16,053 nt of DNA from NCBI GenBank assembly GCA_903925985.1, contig CAIYHK010000074.1, positions 1-16,053 on the forward strand. Direction: 5' to 3'. This DNA comes from an uncultured Actinomycetes bacterium (GTDB lineage Bacteria > Actinomycetota > Acidimicrobiia > Acidimicrobiales > Ilumatobacteraceae). The translations under genes and the position numbers were made by a program. Under the pieces are notes generated by a model. The model was given only the letters and a program-made list of their open reading frames with translations. It was not told the origin of the DNA and did no database searches. Each line of letters opens with the position of its first letter. Position 1 is the stretch's first letter. Positions 1 to 7,603 of the stretch are shown piece after piece.

Positions 1-1216
1 ATCACCTGCCACCGCAGTTGTAATTGGTGCTGGTTTCATCGGCCTCGAGACTGCAGAGAATCTGTCGCATTCGGGAATCAAGGTCACAGTTGTTGAGGCT
101 GCAGATCAAGTTCTCACTCCGTTGGATCCCGAGTTGGCAATTTTGGTGCGCGCAGAGCTTGAGAAAAACCACATTGACGTAGAAACTGGGGTAGCGGTCA
201 CTGAGATCAGTTCCGATGCCGTGTTGCTAGCGGATGGCCGCGCGATTCCAGCGGCCCTGGTTATTGGCTCAATCGGAGTGCGCCCAGATACGCGCCTCGC
301 CGAGATGGCGTCGCTAGCAATCGGGCCCAACCGCGGCATCGCTGTGAACGAGTCTGGTCAAACAAGTGACCCAGACATCTACGCAGTCGGTGATGCAGTG
401 GAAAAGATTGATTCCGTCAGTGGTGCGAGTTCATTGATCGCACTTGCGAATGTGGCAAACCGACAGGGTCGCAGAGTGGCCGACCACATCGCAGGACTCG
501 ATGTGCGACCTGCACCATCTCTTGGTACCGCAATCGTCAAAGTGTTCTCCTTGACAGTGGCAATGACTGGCTGGAATGCAAAGCGTCTCACGGCTGCTGG
601 GCGAGCATTCAAGAGCGTGCACTCTCATCCGATGAATCATGCGAGCTACTACCCGGGCGCAGAGCAGATGACGATCAAGATGCTTTTTGAGCCACTCACT
701 GGCACCATCCTTGGCGCTCAAGCGGTAGGTGGGTCTGGGGTCGATAAGCGAATCGACATTCTTGCAACGGCGATGTCAGCTGGGGTGAAGGCGGTTGAAC
801 TAGCCGATCTTGAACTCGCGTATGCGCCACCATTTTCATCAGCCAAAGATCCAGTAAACATGCTCGGGTACATGGCAGAGAATGTTCTCACTGGTGACTG
901 TGATGTGATTGACCCTCTAGAAATTGAGTCCGCATTAAGTCAAGGTTGGAAACTTCTTGATGTGCGAACCGAATCCGAGCACAATGCTGGGCATATCCCT
1001 GGTGACATCAATGTGCCGTTAGATGAGCTACGCGAGCGACTTGATTCTCTCGGCCCTGGTCCGTTCGTGGTTTATTGCCAAGTTGGTCAGCGCGGTCACA
1101 CTGCCGCATCGCTACTTCACGAGAGTGGAGTTAAAGCACGCAATGTGAATGGTGGCTACAAGACCTGGCTAGCAGCGATAAGTGCCACAAGTGGCGACAC
1201 ATCAAAACTTATTTAG
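1..1216 (+). CDS. CoA-disulfide reductase / NAD(P)H-dependent polysulfide reductase with C-terminal rhodanese domain (5' partial)
   Basis: Reading frame is open from base 2; the gene starts upstream of the window, and about 404 residues are present. The visible part begins in the NAD-binding Rossmann motif (GAGFIGLE), followed by the second FAD motif (DIYAVGDAVE), the dimerisation domain with the family hallmark YAPPFSSAKDPVN, and a rhodanese domain of about 100 residues. The rhodanese active-site loop reads YCQVGQRG, with its catalytic Cys at about residue 359 of the visible part. This order is that of the fused CoADR-Rhd enzymes, flavoproteins that reduce CoA disulfide, CoA persulfide or polysulfide with NAD(P)H; the rhodanese domain handles sulfane sulfur. 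The redox Cys of the N-terminal domain lies outside the window. The stop codon overlaps the 3' end of smpB by 4 bp on the opposite strand. Family assignment is firm; the physiological substrate is not determined. Sulfur genes (mec, cysM) lie nearby. Confidence 0.9.
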   Translation, partial: SPATAVVIGAGFIGLETAENLSHSGIKVTVVEAADQVLTPLDPELAILVRAELEKNHIDVETGVAVTEISSDAVLLADGRAIPAALVIGSIGVRPDTRLAEMASLAIGPNRGIAVNESGQTSDPDIYAVGDAVEKIDSVSGASSLIALANVANRQGRRVADHIAGLDVRPAPSLGTAIVKVFSLTVAMTGWNAKRLTAAGRAFKSVHSHPMNHASYYPGAEQMTIKMLFEPLTGTILGAQAVGGSGVDKRIDILATAMSAGVKAVELADLELAYAPPFSSAKDPVNMLGYMAENVLTGDCDVIDPLEIESALSQGWKLLDVRTESEHNAGHIPGDINVPLDELRERLDSLGPGPFVVYCQVGQRGHTAASLLHESGVKARNVNGGYKTWLAAISATSGDTSKLI

Positions 1217-1686
1217 ATCTTGCCTTTTTCCTGGCGCCCTAGGTTGCGCTGAATTTCTCGTTCCACGTCCCGCTTGGCGATGTCTTGGCGTTTATCCTCG
1301 CGACGTTTGCCGCGGGCAAGTGCCACCTCAACTTTTACGCGGCCATCTTTCAGGTAAATCGACAGCGGCACGATTGTTAAGCGTTCACGAGCTACGCGGT
1401 CAGAAAGATGCTGTAATTCCGAAGCATGGAGCAGCAATTTGCGAGGCCGGTTCGGATCGTGAGCTCCAACACCGTGCGCAAATTGATACGGGGCCACGTG
1501 CACACCCTCTAGCCAAAGTTCACCGTTGTGCATGCGAGCGTAGGAGTCTGCAAGCTGCACCTGACCCGTGCGAAGACTCTTGACCTCACTTCCAGACAGC
1601 ACAATTCCAGCTTCAACCACCTCAAGGATGGTGAAGTCGTGACGTGCCTTGCGGTTGCTGGCCAGGGTGGAAGGTTGCTTTTTCAT
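1213..1686 (-). CDS. smpB: SsrA-binding protein SmpB
   Basis: 157 residues, the usual SmpB length. SmpB binds tmRNA and brings it to stalled ribosomes for trans-translation. Visible family features are the N-terminal NRKARHDF segment, the strand GIVLSGSEVKSLRTGQVQLADSYA, the LYLKDGRVKVEVALARGK-like stretch (here IYLKDGRVKVEVALARGK), and the basic C-terminal tail KRREDKRQDIAKRDVEREIQR that folds in the decoding centre. The ATG start is at 1686; no Shine-Dalgarno is seen in the short leader. It is divergent from mec across 40 bp and converges with the reductase gene, overlapping it by 4 bp. The tmRNA gene ssrA, often near smpB, is not in the window. Confidence 0.97.
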   Translation of the reverse strand: MKKQPSTLASNRKARHDFTILEVVEAGIVLSGSEVKSLRTGQVQLADSYARMHNGELWLEGVHVAPYQFAHGVGAHDPNRPRKLLLHASELQHLSDRVARERLTIVPLSIYLKDGRVKVEVALARGKRREDKRQDIAKRDVEREIQRNLGRQEKGKI

Positions 1687-1701
1687 GGTTATTCGGGCTT
1701 G

Positions 1702-1723
1702 CCAAGGCTACTTGTAGCCTTGG
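1702..1723. repeat. Perfect 10-bp inverted repeat between smpB and mec
   Basis: CCAAGGCTAC (1702–1711), a TT spacer, then GTAGCCTTGG (1714–1723): a perfect dyad of 10-bp arms in the 40-bp divergent intergenic region. Each arm contains the hexamer TAGCCT in its own outward direction (plus 1715–1720; minus 1710–1705). The plus hexamer sits 6 nt before the mec GTG, at the right place for a -10 box. The minus hexamer would give smpB a leader of about 12 nt. It could be a symmetric bidirectional promoter, an operator covering both -10 boxes, or both. Confidence 0.7.
1715..1720 (+). promoter_or_regulatory. Putative -10 box for leaderless mec
   Basis: TAGCCT (TANNNT pattern) ends 6 nt before the GTG at 1727, so transcription would begin at or very near the start codon. 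No clear TTGACA-like -35 is seen at the expected place (ttcggg at 1692–1697). No Shine-Dalgarno precedes the GTG. Confidence 0.5.
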
Positions 1724-1726
1724 TGG

Positions 1727-2131
1727 GTGATGATTGCGATTCCTTCCGACGTAGTTGCCGCAATGGGCGAGCACGCAGTTAACGGCTATCCGTTTGAGGT
1801 TTGTGGCCTGATGATCGGGGCGCCAGGTAGCGATCGAATCGACCGATTCGTTCCGTGCACGAATATTGCAGCGAGCGCCAAGGTCTACACGATTGATCCG
1901 AAAGAGCATCTGAAAGCCGAAATTGCTGCGGAGAAGGATGGCCTTGAAGTTTTGGGAGTGATGCACAGCCACACGCATTCCGAGGCTTTTCCGAGCGCCA
2001 CGGACGTTGCTCAAGCGCCTGATCCCGGTTGGCACTATCTAATAGTGAGCTTGAAATCAGGGGCACCTCAGCCGAGATCTTTTCGCATTGTCAATGGCGA
2101 GATAATCGAAGAGGAAATCAGCATCGCCTAA
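1727..2131 (+). CDS. mec: JAMM/MPN+ metallopeptidase, Mec-type
   Basis: 134 residues from GTG 1727; an ATG at 1730 is the next codon and could equally be used. The complete JAMM zinc-peptidase signature is present: Glu24 in PFEVCGLMIG, then H80-S-H82 followed by seven residues, Ser90 and Asp93 (HSHTHSEAFPSATD). In mycobacteria the Mec protein removes cysteine from the C-terminus of the sulfur carrier CysO after CysM has built it, completing the O-phosphoserine route to cysteine. The next gene here is cysM, which supports that role. However, cysO, which should lie between the two, is absent: only 128 bp separate mec from cysM and they encode no ubiquitin-like protein ending in Gly-Gly. The enzyme may act on a carrier encoded elsewhere. 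A leaderless start is likely. Confidence 0.88.
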   Translation: MMIAIPSDVVAAMGEHAVNGYPFEVCGLMIGAPGSDRIDRFVPCTNIAASAKVYTIDPKEHLKAEIAAEKDGLEVLGVMHSHTHSEAFPSATDVAQAPDPGWHYLIVSLKSGAPQPRSFRIVNGEIIEEEISIA

Positions 2132-2204
2132 ACCACATAAGGCTTTGCGAGGCTCAAAGTGCTGGAGCTACGGGGTCAAACGGTGCAAATCCAAGGGCAA
2201 TCGC

Positions 2205-2210
2205 TAGAAT
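2205..2210 (+). promoter_or_regulatory. Possible -10 box in the mec–cysM gap
   Basis: TAGAAT lies in the 128-bp gap between mec and cysM and would give cysM a leader of about 43 nt. No good -35 is visible. A small potential hairpin (GTCGG 2224–2228 with CCGAC 2236–2240) lies in that leader. The gap holds nothing else I recognise; in particular, no cysO. The support is positional only. Confidence 0.25.
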
Positions 2211-2259
2211 CCTTATTGCTTTAGTCGGATTTAGCCCGACCCGCCCCCGAAAGACCAGC

Positions 2260-3210
2260 ATGATCCCCAGCGAATCGATTCTTGACCTCATTGGCAACAC
2301 GCCAATGGTGGACGTCTCGAATCTGTCACCGAACCCAAACGTTCGTCTGATCGCAAAGTTGGAGAATCAGAATCCTTTCGGTTCCGTGAAGGATCGCATC
2401 GCGAAGTCAATGATTGAAGACGCCGAGAAAAATGGGCGCTTGAAGCCGGGTCAGCGCATTTTGGAGCCATCGTCAGGAAACACCGGAATCGCATTGGCAG
2501 CGATTGCCAAGATCAAGGGCTATCCGATCACGATCATGATGCCAACCAGTGTGTCTATTGAACGCCGTCAGATGCTGGAAGTGTTTGGTGCCGAGATAAT
2601 TCTCACGCCCGGCGAAGAAGGCAGCAATGGTGCAGTTGCGCGCGCCAAGGTGATGGCAGAGGAACACCCAGAGTGGTGCTTCCTGTACCAATACGCAAAC
2701 GATGCCAATCCCACTGCTCACTACCAAACCACTGGTCCTGAAATCTGGCGTGACTGCCCAGAGATCACGCACTTTGTCGCTGGTCTCGGCACGAGTGGAA
2801 CTTTGATGGGAACTGGTCGGTTCCTGAAAGAACGAAACCCAGACATCCAAATTGTCGCTGTGGAACCTCCGCTTGGAGAGACTGTTGAAGGCCTACGCAA
2901 TCTTGATGATGGTTACATACCGCCAGTGTTTGAGAACTGGCACGGTTACGACATTCTGGATCGCAAGCGCGTTGTGCGCCCGCGCGAATCCATTGAATGG
3001 ACGCGACGGATCGTTAACGAGTGCGGCATTTTTGCTGGCATCAGCACTGGTGCATCACTCGCTGGTGCAGCAAAGATGGCGGCAAGCATCGAGTCGGGCA
3101 CGATTGTGTTCATCGTCTGTGACGGTGGATGGAAGTACCTGTCCACAGGTGCTTATACGGCCAATCTGGATGACGCCGAAGCTGCAGCCGAGAAGATCAT
3201 TTATTTCTAA
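2260..3210 (+). CDS. cysM: O-phosphoserine sulfhydrylase / cysteine synthase CysM
   Basis: 316 residues from ATG 2260. This is a PLP fold-type-II enzyme forming cysteine by beta-replacement on an activated serine. Schiff-base Lys44 is in GSVKDR, the substrate-binding loop SSGNTG is at 71–76, and the phosphate-binding GTSGT is at 177–181. It follows mycobacterial CysM rather than CysK. The segment GLRNLDDGY carries an Arg (213) aligned with M. tuberculosis Arg220, which binds the phosphate of O-phosphoserine, and the C-terminal WKYLSTGAY...LDDAE is also CysM-like. In that system the sulfur donor is the thiocarboxylate of CysO. The frame stays open upstream to about 2029, but that part overlaps mec and has no family similarity, so ATG 2260 is taken as start. 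A weak GAAAG lies 6 nt upstream. murI follows after 14 bp. Confidence 0.94.
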   Translation: MIPSESILDLIGNTPMVDVSNLSPNPNVRLIAKLENQNPFGSVKDRIAKSMIEDAEKNGRLKPGQRILEPSSGNTGIALAAIAKIKGYPITIMMPTSVSIERRQMLEVFGAEIILTPGEEGSNGAVARAKVMAEEHPEWCFLYQYANDANPTAHYQTTGPEIWRDCPEITHFVAGLGTSGTLMGTGRFLKERNPDIQIVAVEPPLGETVEGLRNLDDGYIPPVFENWHGYDILDRKRVVRPRESIEWTRRIVNECGIFAGISTGASLAGAAKMAASIESGTIVFIVCDGGWKYLSTGAYTANLDDAEAAAEKIIYF

Positions 3211-3211
3211 G

Positions 3212-3217
3212 TAATCT
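3212..3217 (+). promoter_or_regulatory. Putative -10 box for leaderless murI
   Basis: TAATCT lies 7 nt before the murI ATG at 3225 and directly after the cysM stop codon. There is no Shine-Dalgarno in the 14-bp gap, so murI probably has its own leaderless transcript even though it sits in an operon-like array. Confidence 0.45.
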
Positions 3218-3224
3218 TGCTGCC

Positions 3225-4031
3225 ATGGCGCATCGGCCGATTGGCATGTTTGATTCCGGCTTCGGTGGCCTCACCGTTGCGCGGGCGTTGATCGACCTAA
3301 TGCCAAACGAAGATCTCGTTTATGTCGGTGACACCGGAAGGTACCCGTACGGTTCGAAGCCCGCGGACGAGGTTCGCGGATATGCAATTGAAATCGCATG
3401 GAGTCTGGTGCGTGACTTTGATGCGAAAGCGATTGTCGTTGCATGCAACACGGCATCCGCTGTTGCATATGACGCGTTGGTAAAAGAGATGCCTGTGCCA
3501 GTGCTTGAAGTGATTAATCCCGGCGCTCGGTCTTTAGTGCAAGCGACACGTAACAAGAATGTTGGAGTAATCGGTACCGTTGGCACTGTTTCATCCGGAG
3601 CCTATGTGCGAGCAGTGGCAGCCACTGGGGCTGACGTTGCGCTCACAAGTGCGGCGTGCCCAGGTTTTGTTGAGTTTGTTGAACGTGGGCAAACAACTGG
3701 AGATGAAGTCATGGTGCTCGCCGAACGGCTGCTTGCGCCGGTACGCGCAGCGAACGTTGACGCCCTGCTTCTTGGTTGCACGCACTATCCATATTTGGCT
3801 CGAGTTATCAGCGAAGTAATGGGTCCAAATGTTGTGTTGGTCAGTTCTGCGGACGAAACTGCGTTTGCTGTGCGCAAGGCCCTGATGGACGCCGGTCTCG
3901 TTTCGAGCGAGACCAAGCGTGGCGAGCACACGTTTTTGTCTTCAGGTGATGTTTCTTGGTTCGCTGATCTTGGGCGACGACTTCTCGGACCGGAATTGTC
4001 CGATGCGAAGTTGTGGGCACCTGGAAAATGA
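3225..4031 (+). CDS. murI: Glutamate racemase
   Basis: 268 residues, normal for the family. It interconverts L- and D-glutamate in the cytoplasm and supplies D-Glu for peptidoglycan. The catalytic cysteine pair is present: Cys74 in VVACNTAS and Cys185 in LLLGCTHYPYL. The N-terminal FDSGFGGLTV motif (Asp10, Ser11) and the YVGDTGRYPYG segment are also there. The ATG start fits the family N-terminus. It lies between cysM and rph as in mycobacteria, but the rhomboid gene (Rv1337 equivalent) and the metallo-beta-lactamase-fold gene (Rv1339 equivalent) that flank murI there are missing here. Confidence 0.97.
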   Translation: MAHRPIGMFDSGFGGLTVARALIDLMPNEDLVYVGDTGRYPYGSKPADEVRGYAIEIAWSLVRDFDAKAIVVACNTASAVAYDALVKEMPVPVLEVINPGARSLVQATRNKNVGVIGTVGTVSSGAYVRAVAATGADVALTSAACPGFVEFVERGQTTGDEVMVLAERLLAPVRAANVDALLLGCTHYPYLARVISEVMGPNVVLVSSADETAFAVRKALMDAGLVSSETKRGEHTFLSSGDVSWFADLGRRLLGPELSDAKLWAPGK

Positions 4032-4040
4032 TCAAGCGAG

Positions 4041-4046
4041 TAACTT
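4041..4046 (+). promoter_or_regulatory. Putative -10 box for leaderless rph
   Basis: TAACTT lies 6 nt before the rph ATG at 4053, in the 21-bp gap after murI. No Shine-Dalgarno is visible. Confidence 0.4.
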
Positions 4047-4052
4047 TGAAAT

Positions 4053-4814
4053 ATGTCTAGACCCGATGGCCGTCAACCAAATCAATTGAGACCTTTAGAA
4101 ATCCAACGCGATTTCACCGAAATGGCTGCGGGTTCGGTCCTGGTCAGCTTTGGCAAAACGCGGGTGTTATGCACGGCGAGCGTGGATGAAGATGTGCCGC
4201 GATGGATGAAGGGCACCAATAAAGGCTGGGTCACTGCTGAGTATTCGATGTTGCCTGGGTCGTCGCCAGAGCGTGTTGATCGAGAGGCAGCCAAGGGCAA
4301 GCAGTCAGGGCGCACAGTGGAGATTCAGCGCCTGATCGGCCGTTCTTTGCGAGCCGCTTGCGACATGGTGGCTCTCGGTGAACGACAAGTGGTGGTGGAC
4401 TGTGACGTACTTCAAGCCGATGGTGGCACCCGAACCGCGAGCATCGTTGGTGGCTATGTTGCTTTGCACGACGCACTGTCAAGAGTGCAGCAAGAGGGCT
4501 TGATTTCGTCTCACCCGTTGCATTCATTTTGTGGCGCAATCAGCGTTGGCATCCACAACGGAGTACCGGTTCTTGATCTTCCCTACGTTGAAGACTCGTC
4601 AGCAGAAGTTGACATGAATGTGGTGATGTTGAAATCCAAAGCAAGTGGCGATGCAAAGTTTGTAGAGGTGCAAGGCACTGCAGAAGGTTTGGCGTTTAGT
4701 CGTGAGGAACTGGATTCACTATTAGAGCTTGCATCCCATGGCCTGGGGCAGATCTTTGATCTGCAATCCAGCTTGCTCGCAAACGCTCCTGCACCACGCC
4801 AACTTGGACGCTAG
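4053..4814 (+). CDS. rph: Ribonuclease PH
   Basis: 253 residues. It is a phosphorolytic 3'→5' exoribonuclease that trims tRNA 3' ends. Visible family blocks are [12 protein letters not shown] at the N-terminus, [50 protein letters not shown], the core [15 protein letters not shown] (phosphate site GTRTAS at 125–130), and [14 protein letters not shown] with the metal-binding acidic residues. The protein is complete and close to the family norm. rdgB follows after 21 bp, the usual rph–rdgB order. Confidence 0.97.
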   Translation: MSRPDGRQPNQLRPLEIQRDFTEMAAGSVLVSFGKTRVLCTASVDEDVPRWMKGTNKGWVTAEYSMLPGSSPERVDREAAKGKQSGRTVEIQRLIGRSLRAACDMVALGERQVVVDCDVLQADGGTRTASIVGGYVALHDALSRVQQEGLISSHPLHSFCGAISVGIHNGVPVLDLPYVEDSSAEVDMNVVMLKSKASGDAKFVEVQGTAEGLAFSREELDSLLELASHGLGQIFDLQSSLLANAPAPRQLGR

Positions 4815-4835
4815 GAAACTGCGCGGAACTTCTCA

Positions 4836-5474
4836 ATGCCACACCAACTTGAGTTAGTTCTGGCATCAGCCAATTTGCACAAAGTTGCGGAAATTGAAGA
4901 GATATTCACTTCCCTGATGCCGGAATGCAAGCTGTTGGCGCGTCCAGGGCTTAATGAAGTCCCCGATGTTGATGAAAATGCCGACACCTTGGTCGGGAAC
5001 GCGAAGTTGAAAGCGTTGGCGATTATGAACGCAACCCAAAAGCCGGCTCTTGCTGACGACACCGGGCTGTTTGTTGTGGCCCTAAACGGCGCGCCCGGCG
5101 TGCATAGCGCTCGGTTCGCGGGTGATGAAATCCGTGCTGATGGAAGTAATCGCGATGCAGCCAATCGTGCGCTGCTGCTGCAACGTTTGCACGGCGAACT
5201 CGATCGGCGTGCAGAGTTTCGGTCTGTAATGGTGGTTGCGTGGCCCAATCCAAGCGGGGCGACCACATGGACAATCGCCGAAGGTGTGTTGCCGGGAGGC
5301 ATTGCTACCGCCGAACACGGATCGAATGGTTTTGGCTACGACCAACTATTTATCCCCGAAGACTCGACGGTTACTTACGCCGAGATGGATACTGACGCGA
5401 AGAATTCAATGTCACACCGTCGACGCGCAGTCGAGGCATTGATTAGATCCTTGCGCGCCGGACCGAATAGGTGA
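4836..5474 (+). CDS. rdgB: XTP/dITP diphosphatase (non-canonical purine NTP pyrophosphatase)
   Basis: 212 residues. It hydrolyses dITP, XTP and dXTP to monophosphates and so keeps deaminated purines out of nucleic acids. The Ham1/RdgB motifs are all there: SANLHKVAE at the N-terminus, DENADTLVGNAKLKA, catalytic ADDTGL (73–78), GAPGVHSARFAG, GSNGFGYDQLF (162–172) and SHRRRA (193–198). The start is the ATG 21 bp after rph; only a weak GGAA precedes it and no TANNNT box is near, so it is probably cotranscribed with rph. Its last 32 bp overlap the 3' end of the surface-protein gene on the other strand. Confidence 0.96.
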   Translation: MPHQLELVLASANLHKVAEIEEIFTSLMPECKLLARPGLNEVPDVDENADTLVGNAKLKALAIMNATQKPALADDTGLFVVALNGAPGVHSARFAGDEIRADGSNRDAANRALLLQRLHGELDRRAEFRSVMVVAWPNPSGATTWTIAEGVLPGGIATAEHGSNGFGYDQLFIPEDSTVTYAEMDTDAKNSMSHRRRAVEALIRSLRAGPNR

Positions 5475-7578
5475 GTGCAACACAACCAAAGAAGAGAAGG
5501 ATTGTTGCTAACAGGGTTCCGCGAGATGTCGTGCCCGGATTTGCTCCAGTGGGTGGGAGCGTTGACGCAATCGAACCACCAGGGACGGACTCAGGTGGAG
5601 CGACAGTAGTAGTTGTTGAATCATCGTCGCAGCCTGACGACAGTGCCGTGATTCGGTAACTGCTGGACTCTTCGGTTTGTGATGTGTCGGGCCAATACGC
5701 TCCGAAGAATCGTTCACCGGCACCGACAACTGGTACGTCAGGATCCTCTGGGCACACAATTTCGCGCATCAACGGCACGCATATCTGCGCTGGCAGCGAC
5801 TCATATCGCAATGTGCCACTAATGCCAGTGGCGTCATCAGTATTCAAAGCTTGGATTGTGAATTGCGGCGAGTCACCCGTGATTGCGGGATCAAGATTCG
5901 CAAGATTCAAAACCCCTGCGCCATTAATTGTCTTTGATGTCCAGTCCGTTATCAGATCACCTGATGAGTTACGAACAGTGACGATTACATCATTGTGGTC
6001 AATTCCGGCGGGTAGATCTACCTTGAGCCGCGTCCAAGCGGATATCGCAGTGGACCCGTCGCAACGATTGCGTGGCGAGAGTTGTTCGACGGGGAAGGTA
6101 AGAACTGCATCGATCACATTGCATCCAGTGGTTCCAGTGGTGCCGTTGAATGCAACAACTTGACCCACGTCACTATTGGTCCACAGACACCCAGGGTCAG
6201 CGGGGTCTTCGCGCACGCCATAAGTCCGAAGCCCTAACGAGGGAATCGTAAAGCCAGCACACACCGCATCGGTTGTGAAGTCGTAGCACTGCATCTTGGT
6301 GTGATCTGCCTGAATAGTCCAGTAGTAGCGCGGAAGCGTATTGGGAGAGCCAAGCCCCGCCCATTCATTCCAGAACCACGACTGCGGGTAGTCATTCAAT
6401 GCAGTCGCAAGACCAGCAGGGAAGGTTGACGAAGCACCAAGAAAATCAAAACAAGCTTGCGCAGCGATGCCACATATACCTACTTCATCGCCTAACGAAT
6501 CAAACTTCGTAAATATTGCACCCATCTGGCTCACGCTGACTGGCCAAGTGCCAGGACAAGATGAGTCACTAACAGGATCAAAGCATCCGACATCGGTTGA
6601 GCTGTTGACGAAGAGCAAGTTGTTTAGTGCAAAACTTCGGTTGAAGTCATAAACGGCAATTCCAACTGGGAGTCCAGAACTACCACCAGCGGCATATGGT
6701 TGCCCAGTGCATGCGGTACCGGTTGAGAGATTCAGACAGTAAAGCGAAGAGTTTGTAGATGTGAGACGAAAGAACACTTCGTTTCCTATGCGGCTCGCAT
6801 CACCAAGATTCTGCCAAGATACAGTCGCCCCTGCAGATGTAAGGGGCACGTACTCCGTTGAGCACGACTCTGGGTTGGTGATGTCATCTAGATCGACACA
6901 GATGAACCCGGCAGTTCCATCACTGATCTTGCGTGCAAGGGTCCAGAGTTTGCGTGATGATTCGTGGATAAACCCAGTTGAGTGGTTCGGAGATTGATAT
7001 CCGTAGAGCACGAATGGAGTATTCATTCCACCTAGGGTCCAGCAGGGCAGCGCTGTCGTGCGTTCGTGGCAGTCAACACCCACATAGGTCTCCGTGTGGT
7101 GCCACACGTTGAAAATGCGACCAAGACCGAAGAAAACATCCCAGCCGTCCCCTGCCGAAGTGGGCTGAGCCCAACCAGTGACCGATACAGGGACGCCCTC
7201 TGCTTCAGACTCCAGCACTTGGAATTCGCCTGATGTCCCCAATGACTCAACTGTTCCAGTTGCCCTCACGGCCGACGGGCTCGCGGGTGCAGTTGAGCTC
7301 CATGTTGCACCATCCTCTGTGTATTCGAGTGTCCAGCCATCGGGAACCGTCGGTACGCCCGCTAGCGAAGCAACATCTGGCGGGATCGATACTTGAAGCG
7401 TTTGCTGAACTGAACCAGATCTGACCGGATCTGCGTCGACTGTGATGTTGCGAATCGAAGTTGTCGAGATTGTGTGTCGGGATTGAGCGGTCAATGCACC
7501 CGAGGTCAAGGTAATGACTAGTGGTATCGAGGCGATAGCAAGCCAACGGTGTCGTGCGCGTGGAAGCATTGTTTTCAT
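5443..7578 (-). CDS. Secreted LPPTG-anchored, cysteine-paired surface protein of unknown function
   Basis: 711 residues. An N-terminal signal peptide (basic MKTMLPRARHRW, hydrophobic core to about residue 30) suggests cleavage near ALTA-QS. The C-terminus has a Thr/Ser/Pro linker (DDDSTTTTVAPPE), a sortase-type motif LPPTG at 674–678, a hydrophobic span and a basic tail RRARI, so it is probably linked covalently to the cell wall. No sortase gene is in the window. Residues about 165–490 carry repeated cysteine pairs, mostly C-x8-C within a CxD..T...C-G pattern (170/179, 281/290, 332/341, 431/440, plus 227/239, 369/376, 464/486), spaced roughly 35–57 residues. This suggests about seven blades of a disulfide-stabilised beta-propeller (inference). 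I do not recognise the family. A GGGAG Shine-Dalgarno lies 8 nt before ATG 7578. It lies 25 bp downstream of the phosphatase-like gene and may be cotranscribed. Confidence 0.85.
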   Translation of the reverse strand: MKTMLPRARHRWLAIASIPLVITLTSGALTAQSRHTISTTSIRNITVDADPVRSGSVQQTLQVSIPPDVASLAGVPTVPDGWTLEYTEDGATWSSTAPASPSAVRATGTVESLGTSGEFQVLESEAEGVPVSVTGWAQPTSAGDGWDVFFGLGRIFNVWHHTETYVGVDCHERTTALPCWTLGGMNTPFVLYGYQSPNHSTGFIHESSRKLWTLARKISDGTAGFICVDLDDITNPESCSTEYVPLTSAGATVSWQNLGDASRIGNEVFFRLTSTNSSLYCLNLSTGTACTGQPYAAGGSSGLPVGIAVYDFNRSFALNNLLFVNSSTDVGCFDPVSDSSCPGTWPVSVSQMGAIFTKFDSLGDEVGICGIAAQACFDFLGASSTFPAGLATALNDYPQSWFWNEWAGLGSPNTLPRYYWTIQADHTKMQCYDFTTDAVCAGFTIPSLGLRTYGVREDPADPGCLWTNSDVGQVVAFNGTTGTTGCNVIDAVLTFPVEQLSPRNRCDGSTAISAWTRLKVDLPAGIDHNDVIVTVRNSSGDLITDWTSKTINGAGVLNLANLDPAITGDSPQFTIQALNTDDATGISGTLRYESLPAQICVPLMREIVCPEDPDVPVVGAGERFFGAYWPDTSQTEESSSYRITALSSGCDDDSTTTTVAPPESVPGGSIASTLPPTGANPGTTSRGTLLATILLFFGCVALTYSVRRARI

Positions 7579-7586
7579 TCTTACAA

Positions 7587-7591
7587 CTCCC
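7587..7591 (-). promoter_or_regulatory. Shine-Dalgarno of the surface-protein gene
   Basis: GGGAG on the minus strand, 8 nt before the ATG at 7578. It selects this ATG over the in-frame ATG three codons later, and stands out because most neighbours lack a ribosome binding site. Confidence 0.6.
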
Positions 7592-7603
7592 GCTGAAAGT
7601 CGC

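Noticed and set aside
122..1216. Start of the first gene at the TTG at 122
   Set aside because: The same frame is open from base 2 and encodes the conserved NAD-binding GAGFIGLE motif before it, so 122 is internal.
1..1700. ssrA (tmRNA) near smpB
   Set aside because: The flanks of smpB are fully occupied by coding sequence or the 40-bp divergent gap; there is no room for a roughly 350-nt tmRNA gene.
2224..2240. Hairpin GTCGG/CCGAC as a riboswitch or terminator before cysM
   Set aside because: A 5-bp stem with a 7-nt loop and no U-run or conserved aptamer sequence is too weak to call.
2029..2259. Upstream in-frame extension of the cysM reading frame
   Set aside because: It overlaps the end of mec, has no cysteine-synthase similarity, and family alignment places the start at ATG 2260.
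2132..2259. A possible hidden cysO between mec and cysM
   Set aside because: 128 bp is less than half the needed length and no frame ends in Gly-Gly with ubiquitin-like sequence.
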